From Tannerella sp. (GTDB lineage Bacteria; Bacteroidota; Bacteroidia; Bacteroidales; Tannerellaceae): a stretch of DNA of 11,620 bases. Location: NCBI GenBank assembly GCA_031259505.1, contig JAIRLL010000138.1, positions 1 through 11,620 on the forward strand, written 5' to 3'. Below, piece by piece: positions 7,345-11,620 of the stretch. A program made the translations under genes and the position numbers. The notes below the pieces were generated by a model. That model made no database searches. It was not told the DNA's origin and was given only the letters and a program-made list of their open reading frames with translations. Numbering within the stretch: position 1 is the first letter of the stretch; every line of letters begins with the position of its first letter.

Positions 7345-7961
7345 TACTTTTCAATTAATAAGATTGAACCTTTCGCCCCGGGAACAGAACCTTTTACCAG
7401 CAAGAGGTTGTTTTCGGGTAAAATTTTGATCACCTGAAGGTTTTGAACGGTTACACGTTCATTACCCATCTGTCCTGCCATACGTGTGCCTTTGAATATC
7501 TTGGCAGGGTATGAACATGCGCCCACACTGCCGGGAGCGCGAAGGCGGTTGTGCTGACCGTGGGTGCTCTCTCCTACGCCAGCAAAACCGTGGCGCTTGA
7601 CAACGCCCTGAAATCCTTTTCCTTTGGATGTACCTACCACATCCACAAACGCTGCGTCCGAGAGATAATCCACATTGATTACATCTCCGGGGTTATATGC
7701 AGCTTCAAAATTCTTGAACTCGGCCAAGTGTCTCTTGGGGGTAACGCCTGCTTTTTTGAAATGACCGGCTTCGGGCTTCGTCGTGTGTTTATCTTTTTTA
7801 TCGATAAACCCCAACTGAATAGATTCATAGCCGTCATTCTCCTTTGTCTTGACCTGCGTAACCACACAAGGACCTACTTCGATAACAGTGCATGGCAGAT
7901 TTTTGCCCTCGGCACTGAAAACGGATGTCATTCCGATTTTTTTTCCTAATAATCCTGGCAT
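7344..7961 (-). CDS. rplC: 50S ribosomal protein uL3
   Basis: The product is 205 residues (E. coli 209). It starts [20 protein letters not shown] and contains the signature [20 protein letters not shown] at about 116-135, followed by the tip region ending [21 protein letters not shown]164 (MAGQMG) matches the glutamine N5-methylated by PrmB in E. coli. The long loop reaches the peptidyl transferase centre; uL3 initiates 50S assembly together with uL24. It lies 20 bp after rpsJ and overlaps rplD by one base. No SD (TTAAAAACGAAGTGAA before ATG). Confidence 0.98.
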   Translation of the reverse strand: MPGLLGKKIGMTSVFSAEGKNLPCTVIEVGPCVVTQVKTKENDGYESIQLGFIDKKDKHTTKPEAGHFKKAGVTPKRHLAEFKNFEAAYNPGDVINVDYLSDAAFVDVVGTSKGKGFQGVVKRHGFAGVGESTHGQHNRLRAPGSVGACSYPAKIFKGTRMAGQMGNERVTVQNLQVIKILPENNLLLVKGSVPGAKGSILLIEK

Positions 7962-7981
7962 TTCACTTCGTTTTTAACTTT

Positions 7982-8287
7982 TCAAACTTTAATTTCCACT
8001 TCTACTCCGCTGGGTAATTCCAGTTTCATCAATGCATCTACTGTTTTCGTCGTCGAACTGTAAATATCAATCAGTCGCTTATATGCACACAATTCGAACT
8101 GTTCACGTGATTTTTTGTTTACGAACGTCGCACGGTTTACAGTAAAAATTCGCTTGTGCGTCGGCAACGGGATCGGCCCGCTTACCACGGCGCCGGTAGC
8201 CTTCACCGTCTTCACGATTTTCTCGGAGGATTTATCTACCAAACTGTAGTCGTAAGACTTTAGTTTAATTCTTATTTTCTGGCTCAT
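7982..8287 (-). CDS. rpsJ: 30S ribosomal protein uS10 (NusE)
   Basis: The product is 101 residues (E. coli 103), beginning [20 protein letters not shown], with the extended-loop signature [20 protein letters not shown] at about 37-56 and the ending [16 protein letters not shown]. uS10 sits in the 30S head next to uS3 and uS14 and, as NusE, also links the ribosome to NusG and antitermination complexes. It is the first gene of the S10 block and follows fusA by only 16 bp, with no tuf, no promoter and no leader between them. No SD (AAATTAGCAAT before ATG). Confidence 0.98.
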   Translation of the reverse strand: MSQKIRIKLKSYDYSLVDKSSEKIVKTVKATGAVVSGPIPLPTHKRIFTVNRATFVNKKSREQFELCAYKRLIDIYSSTTKTVDALMKLELPSGVEVEIKV

Positions 8288-8303
8288 ATTGCTAATTTCT
8301 AAT

Positions 8304-10430
8304 TTATTTCACTAAATCGACACGTCCTTTTACTTCCGTCAGCACCTGTTTGGCTATTGCCGATGTCACTTGTGCATAGTGCGAAAACTGCATGGAGGAT
8401 GTGGCGCGCCCGGATGTAATGGTTCGCAAGGCTGTTACATATCCAAATGTTTCTGCAAGAGGAACTTTAGCCTTCACGACACGAGCGCCTGTACGGCTCG
8501 ACTCCATTCCTTCTACCTGTCCGCGACGTTTATTCAGGTCGCCTATTACGTCGCCCATACTTTCTTCCGGCGTCACAACTTCGATTTTCATAATTGGCTC
8601 CATCAACACAGGGCCGGCCTTGGACGCCGCATTCTTAAACGCCTGAATAGCGCAAATCTCGAACGACAACTGATCGGAGTCCACCGTATGGAACGAGCCG
8701 TCGAGCAGCGTCACCTTCATTCCGTCCAGAGGATAGCCTGCCAGGACGCCGTTCTTCATCGCTTTTTCAAAACCTTTCTGCACGGAAGGGATAAATTCTT
8801 TCGGGATGTTGCCTCCCTTCACTCCGTCCACAAACTGCAAAAGCCCTTCAAATTCTTCGTCTTTCGGCTCGATACGGACAATGATGTCGGCAAATTTACC
8901 GCGTCCGCCCGTCTGCTTCTTGTACACTTCACGCAATTCGACGGGCGTCGTAATAGCTTCCTTGTAGGATACCAGGGGACGTCCCTGATTACATTCTACC
9001 TTAAATTCGCGACGCAAACGGTCGATGATAATTTCGAGGTGAAGTTCGCCCATCCCGCGAATCACGGTCTGGCCTGTTTCTTCGTTCGATTCGACGCGAA
9101 ACGTCGGGTCTTCTTCAGCCAATTTGGCTAATCCAACACTCAAACGGTCCAAATCGCTCTGCGTCTTCGGCTCGACGGCAATACCGATTACCGGCTCCGG
9201 AAATTCCATTGATTCGAGCGTAATCGGACTTGATTCTTCGCACAGCGTGTCGCCCGTACGTATATCTTTAAATCCTACTCCTGCGCCAATGTCGCCACAT
9301 CCGATTTGTTCCATCGGGTTTTGTTTGTTGGAATGCATCTGGAACAGCCGGGATATGCGTTCTTTCTTGCCCGAACGTGTATTCAACACGTAGGAACCGG
9401 CTGTCAGCGTACCTGAATAGACACGGAAGAAACACAACCGTCCTACATAGGGGTCAGTTGCAATCTTGAATGCCAGCGCCGTCAACGGTTCGTTCGAAGT
9501 GGGTGTGCGGACAATCTCTCTGTCCGGTTCTTCGGGGTCGTGACCGACGATACTCGGCGTGTCGATCGGGCTGGGAAGATATGCGCACACGGCATCCAGC
9601 AGGGTTTGTACACCTTTGTTCTTGAACGACGAACCGCAAATCATCGGATTGATCTCCATGGACAGAGTGCCTTTGCGGATGGCGGCATGGATTTCATCTT
9701 CTGTAATCGACGACGGATCGTCAAAATATTTTTCCATCAGCGCGTCGTCATATTCAGCTATGACTTCCAGCATCTTGTCTCGCCATTCTTCGGCTTCGGC
9801 TTGCAAGTCGGCGGGAATGTCTTCTACCGAATATTCGGCGCCCATCGTTTCGTCGTGCCAGAAAATAGCTTTCATTTTAACCAGGTCTACCACGCCTTTG
9901 AAATGTTCTTCTGCGCCGACGGGTATCTGAATCGGGCACGGATTGGCGCCCAGTATTTCCTTTATCTGACGGATGACTTCATAAAAATTCGCACCCGAAC
10001 GGTCCATTTTATTTATGTAGCCGATACGCGGGACATGATATTTGTCGGCCTGTCGCCAAACGGTCTCGGACTGCGGTTCGACGCCGCCCACGGCACAAAA
10101 TGTAGCGACTGCGCCATCCAGCACACGCAACGACCGTTCTACTTCAACGGTGAAATCCACATGCCCCGGAGTGTCAATTAAATTTATCTTGAATTTATCA
10201 TTACCATAATTCCAGAAGGTGGTGGTGGCAGCGGAAGTGATGGTGATTCCTCGCTCCTGCTCCTGCTCCATCCAGTCCATCGTGGCTGCGCCGTCGTGAA
10301 CTTCACCGATTTTATGTGTAAGTCCGGTGTAGAAAAGGACACGCTCGGAAGTCGTGGTCTTTCCTGCATCAATATGCGCCATAATACCGATATTTCTGGT
10401 ATATTTCAGTAACTCATCAGTTTTACTCAT
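8304..10430 (-). CDS. fusA: Translation elongation factor G (EF-G)
   Basis: The product is 708 residues (E. coli 704). GTPase motifs are all intact: G1 AHIDAGKT at 18-25, switch I ending ERGITI at 59-64, G3 DTPGHVDF at 86-93 with the catalytic histidine H90, G4 NKMD at 140-143, and a G5-type [10 protein letters not shown] near 266-275. Domain IV is seen from [11 protein letters not shown] and includes [20 protein letters not shown]; the end has [20 protein letters not shown] of domain V. EF-G moves tRNAs and mRNA through the ribosome and splits it with RRF. Intact motifs and position in the str block mark it as the canonical GTPase, not the GTPase-less EF-G2 paralogue described in Bacteroides. 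It lies 27 bp after rpsG; AAGGAG is present but 16 nt from the ATG, too far for a typical SD. Confidence 0.99.
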   Translation of the reverse strand: MSKTDELLKYTRNIGIMAHIDAGKTTTSERVLFYTGLTHKIGEVHDGAATMDWMEQEQERGITITSAATTTFWNYGNDKFKINLIDTPGHVDFTVEVERSLRVLDGAVATFCAVGGVEPQSETVWRQADKYHVPRIGYINKMDRSGANFYEVIRQIKEILGANPCPIQIPVGAEEHFKGVVDLVKMKAIFWHDETMGAEYSVEDIPADLQAEAEEWRDKMLEVIAEYDDALMEKYFDDPSSITEDEIHAAIRKGTLSMEINPMICGSSFKNKGVQTLLDAVCAYLPSPIDTPSIVGHDPEEPDREIVRTPTSNEPLTALAFKIATDPYVGRLCFFRVYSGTLTAGSYVLNTRSGKKERISRLFQMHSNKQNPMEQIGCGDIGAGVGFKDIRTGDTLCEESSPITLESMEFPEPVIGIAVEPKTQSDLDRLSVGLAKLAEEDPTFRVESNEETGQTVIRGMGELHLEIIIDRLRREFKVECNQGRPLVSYKEAITTPVELREVYKKQTGGRGKFADIIVRIEPKDEEFEGLLQFVDGVKGGNIPKEFIPSVQKGFEKAMKNGVLAGYPLDGMKVTLLDGSFHTVDSDQLSFEICAIQAFKNAASKAGPVLMEPIMKIEVVTPEESMGDVIGDLNKRRGQVEGMESSRTGARVVKAKVPLAETFGYVTALRTITSGRATSSMQFSHYAQVTSAIAKQVLTEVKGRVDLVK

Positions 10431-10457
10431 ATATTTTTCTTCTTCTCTCCTTCTTAA

Positions 10458-10934
10458 TTAAAATCGGAAGTATGCAAATGCACGGTTGGCTTCCGCCATG
10501 CGGTGCATCTCTTCCTTGCGCTTGTATGCGCCACCCTGATTGTTGTATGCGTCGAGGATTTCGGCGCTCAACTTGTCCGACATGGTTTTGCCACCTCGTT
10601 TGCGTGCATACAAAATCAGATTTTTCATTGAAACCGACTCCTTGCGATCCGGACGGATTTCTGTCGGAACCTGAAAAGTGGCCCCACCTACACGGCGTGA
10701 TTTCACTTCTACCTGCGGGGTTATATTTTCAAGCGCGGCCTTCCATATTTCCAGCGCCGTTTTTTCTTCATTAGGCAGTTTTGCCTTTACGGTTTCCAGA
10801 GCGGAATAGAAAATATCGTACGAAAGATTTTTCTTCCCGTCATACATCAAATGGTTTACAAATTTTGTAACCCGCACATCACCATAGACCGGATCCGGCA
10901 GGATCTGTCTTTTTTTAGGTTTTGATTTTCTCAT
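10458..10934 (-). CDS. rpsG: 30S ribosomal protein uS7
   Basis: The product is 158 residues, close to the common 156. It begins [20 protein letters not shown] and has the signature [20 protein letters not shown] at about 73-92 and the ending [18 protein letters not shown], all typical. uS7 nucleates the 3' domain of 16S rRNA and lines the E-site side of the mRNA exit channel. In E. coli uS7 represses the str operon by binding the rpsL-rpsG intercistronic RNA; here that interval is 146 bp and contains a hairpin (10987-11006), but binding is unproven. No SD near the start (TTTTGAAAGCAA before ATG). Confidence 0.98.
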   Translation of the reverse strand: MRKSKPKKRQILPDPVYGDVRVTKFVNHLMYDGKKNLSYDIFYSALETVKAKLPNEEKTALEIWKAALENITPQVEVKSRRVGGATFQVPTEIRPDRKESVSMKNLILYARKRGGKTMSDKLSAEILDAYNNQGGAYKRKEEMHRMAEANRAFAYFRF

Positions 10935-11080
10935 TTGCTTTCAAAATTTTGTTCTTGTCCTTTGGTTGTTGCTTTCTTCTGTCTTCAACGATTCCTCCGA
11001 ATCATTTACTCAACCTTGCTTCCAAATAACTTAAACCGATTAAACTGTTTTTTTTCTGCTGTTCTCCTGTGCTACCTTTG
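10935..11080 (-). other. rpsL-rpsG intercistronic region (146 bp)
   Basis: This is the longest untranslated interval inside the operon. I see no TAnnTTTG promoter on the minus strand and no GC-rich hairpin followed by U, so transcription probably runs through. It holds the hairpin at 10987-11006 and, 7 nt before the rpsG start, a 10-bp palindrome CAAAATTTTG (10942-10951). Its place matches the uS7-controlled interval of E. coli. Confidence 0.55.
10987..11006 (-). promoter_or_regulatory. Hairpin with GGAG loop upstream of rpsG
   Basis: On the minus strand AATGATTC-GGAG-GAATCGTT forms an 8-bp stem (one T-G pair) closed by a GGAG tetraloop, about 60 nt before the rpsG ATG. The same bases encode a possible six-codon frame ATG ATT CGG AGG AAT CGT TGA (11005-10985). 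The regulatory role is inferred from position only. Confidence 0.45.
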
Positions 11081-11494
11081 TTATTTTTTACCTTTGACCG
11101 CACCCTTGGCTGCCGGCGCGTTTGCTTTCGGACGTTTGGCGCCGTATTTCGAGCGCCGTTGGGTACGTCCGGCTACTCCTGCCGTATCTAATGTACCTCG
11201 TACGATATGATAACGCACGCCGGGCAGGTCTTTCACGCGACCTCCGCGCACCATCACTATCGAGTGTTCCTGCAAGTTATGACCTTCGCCAGGTATGTAC
11301 GAGTTCACTTCCTTGTGATTCGTGAGACGCACACGGGCGACTTTTCGCATCGCGGAATTAGGTTTTTTAGGCGTAGTCGTGTATACGCGTACGCATACGC
11401 CCCGCCTTTGGGGACATGAATCCAGTGCCGGCGATTTCCCCTTCACGATCTGACGGGTCCTGCCTTTTCTTACTAACTGTTGAATTGTAGGCAT
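11081..11494 (-). CDS. rpsL: 30S ribosomal protein uS12
   Basis: The product is 137 residues (E. coli 124), beginning [20 protein letters not shown]. Decoding-centre motifs are intact: [18 protein letters not shown] at 40-57 with K43, and [18 protein letters not shown] at 83-100 with K88 and D89. K43 and K88 are the streptomycin-resistance positions and both are wild-type Lys; D89 is the aspartate that RimO methylthiolates in E. coli. About 13 extra C-terminal residues ([14 protein letters not shown]) form a basic Ala/Lys tail. uS12 monitors codon-anticodon pairing at the A site. It is the first gene of the run, about 55 nt after the predicted transcription start, with an A-rich upstream sequence (AACAGTAGAAAG) in place of an SD. 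Confidence 0.98.
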   Translation of the reverse strand: MPTIQQLVRKGRTRQIVKGKSPALDSCPQRRGVCVRVYTTTPKKPNSAMRKVARVRLTNHKEVNSYIPGEGHNLQEHSIVMVRGGRVKDLPGVRYHIVRGTLDTAGVAGRTQRRSKYGAKRPKANAPAAKGAVKGKK

Positions 11495-11555
11495 CTTTCT
11501 ACTGTTTTTATCTTCGTTATCTTTGTTTTAATTCTTATGTTCATATTTTGGGTTG

Positions 11556-11585
11556 CAAAGGTACGAACTTTTTTTATACAAACAA
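11556..11585 (-). promoter_or_regulatory. Bacteroidota-type promoter of the rpsL operon
   Basis: The minus strand has TTG (11585-11583), 19 bases, then TACCTTTG (11563-11556) followed by C, matching the phylum's -33 TTG/TTTG and -7 TAnnTTTG elements and spacing. Transcription would begin near 11550, leaving a leader of about 55 nt before rpsL. An A-run lies between the boxes and a T-run further upstream. It is the only TAnnTTTG in the window that is intergenic, correctly oriented and has a partner at the common spacing. Confidence 0.85.
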
Positions 11586-11620
11586 GCGGGAGTGTAAAAA
11601 AAATTTTGCAATGATTGTCT
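11586..11620 (-). other. AT-rich region upstream of the promoter
   Basis: This 35-base edge has a run of eight T on the minus strand just after AAAA (AAAATTTTTTTT) and CTCCCGC next to the -33 box. I see no gene in it. The T-run might be an upstream promoter element or the end of a terminator for a gene outside the window; the visible sequence is too short to choose. Confidence 0.3.

Noticed and set aside
6544..7437. 297-codon open frame on the plus strand opposite rplD and rplW
   Set aside because: It is exactly antisense to two certain genes, has a Cys/Phe/His-rich composition typical of shadow frames, and has no promoter or recognisable domain.
8370..9131. 253-codon plus-strand frame opposite fusA
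   Set aside because: Antisense shadow of a strongly constrained gene; no family features.
9540..10181. 213-codon plus-strand frame opposite fusA
   Set aside because: Same reason: a shadow frame kept open by fusA codon bias.
11073..11096. Two TACCTTTG copies on the plus strand, 16 bp apart, at the rpsL 3' end
   Set aside because: They would be antisense promoters, but neither has a TTG at the right distance; one is made by the final Lys-Gly-Lys codons of rpsL.
1..11620. A new accessory, defence or mobile system
   Set aside because: Every long interval is filled by a recognised core translation gene in conserved order, and no foreign gene, repeat array or integration scar is visible.

Overview
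This window is a single, uninterrupted minus-strand run of translation genes. Read 5'->3' on the minus strand (base 11620 down to base 1) the order is rpsL-rpsG-fusA-rpsJ-rplC-rplD-rplW-rplB-rpsS-rplV-rpsC-rplP-rpmC-rpsQ-rplN-rplX-rplE-rpsN-rpsH-rplF-rplR-rpsE (cut off at base 1). That is the bacterial str, S10 and spc operons joined end to end. All 22 genes look intact apart from the window-edge truncation of rpsE. I see no plus-strand gene, RNA gene, insertion sequence, CRISPR array or phage material.

The host is most likely a member of the Bacteroidota, probably Bacteroidales. (1) The only good promoter, in front of rpsL, fits that phylum's own consensus (TTG-N19-TACCTTTG, model TTG/TTTG-N(17-23)-TAnnTTTG). 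(2) Almost no gene has a Shine-Dalgarno (SD) sequence, and starts are instead preceded by A-rich stretches. (3) fusA is followed directly by rpsJ, with no tuf between them. (4) Protein details, such as the start of uS5, the zinc-free 89-aa uS14 and the extended uL22, resemble Bacteroidales versions as I remember them. Genus cannot be told by eye.

Layout: 11495-11620 is the upstream region with the promoter and a leader of about 55 nt. 10458-11494 holds rpsL and rpsG, separated by a 146-bp gap, the largest in the run, with a hairpin that displays GGAG in its loop. 8304-10430 is fusA (EF-G). 3161-8287 is the S10 block. 1-3159 is the spc block, with one 58-bp gap between rpsN and rpsH that also holds a hairpin. 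Most other junctions are 1-27 bp, and two are TAATG stop-start overlaps (rplC/rplD, rplX/rplE). No stretch over 300 bases lacks a gene.

The products are small- and large-subunit ribosomal proteins plus the translocase that works on the finished ribosome. One promoter and tight packing suggest co-transcription, so that proteins are made in stoichiometric amounts. The content is ordinary core genome and I found no new system. The points worth a second look are about expression control: strong SD sequences in front of only rplF and rplW in an otherwise SD-less operon, and structured gaps before rpsG and rpsH.
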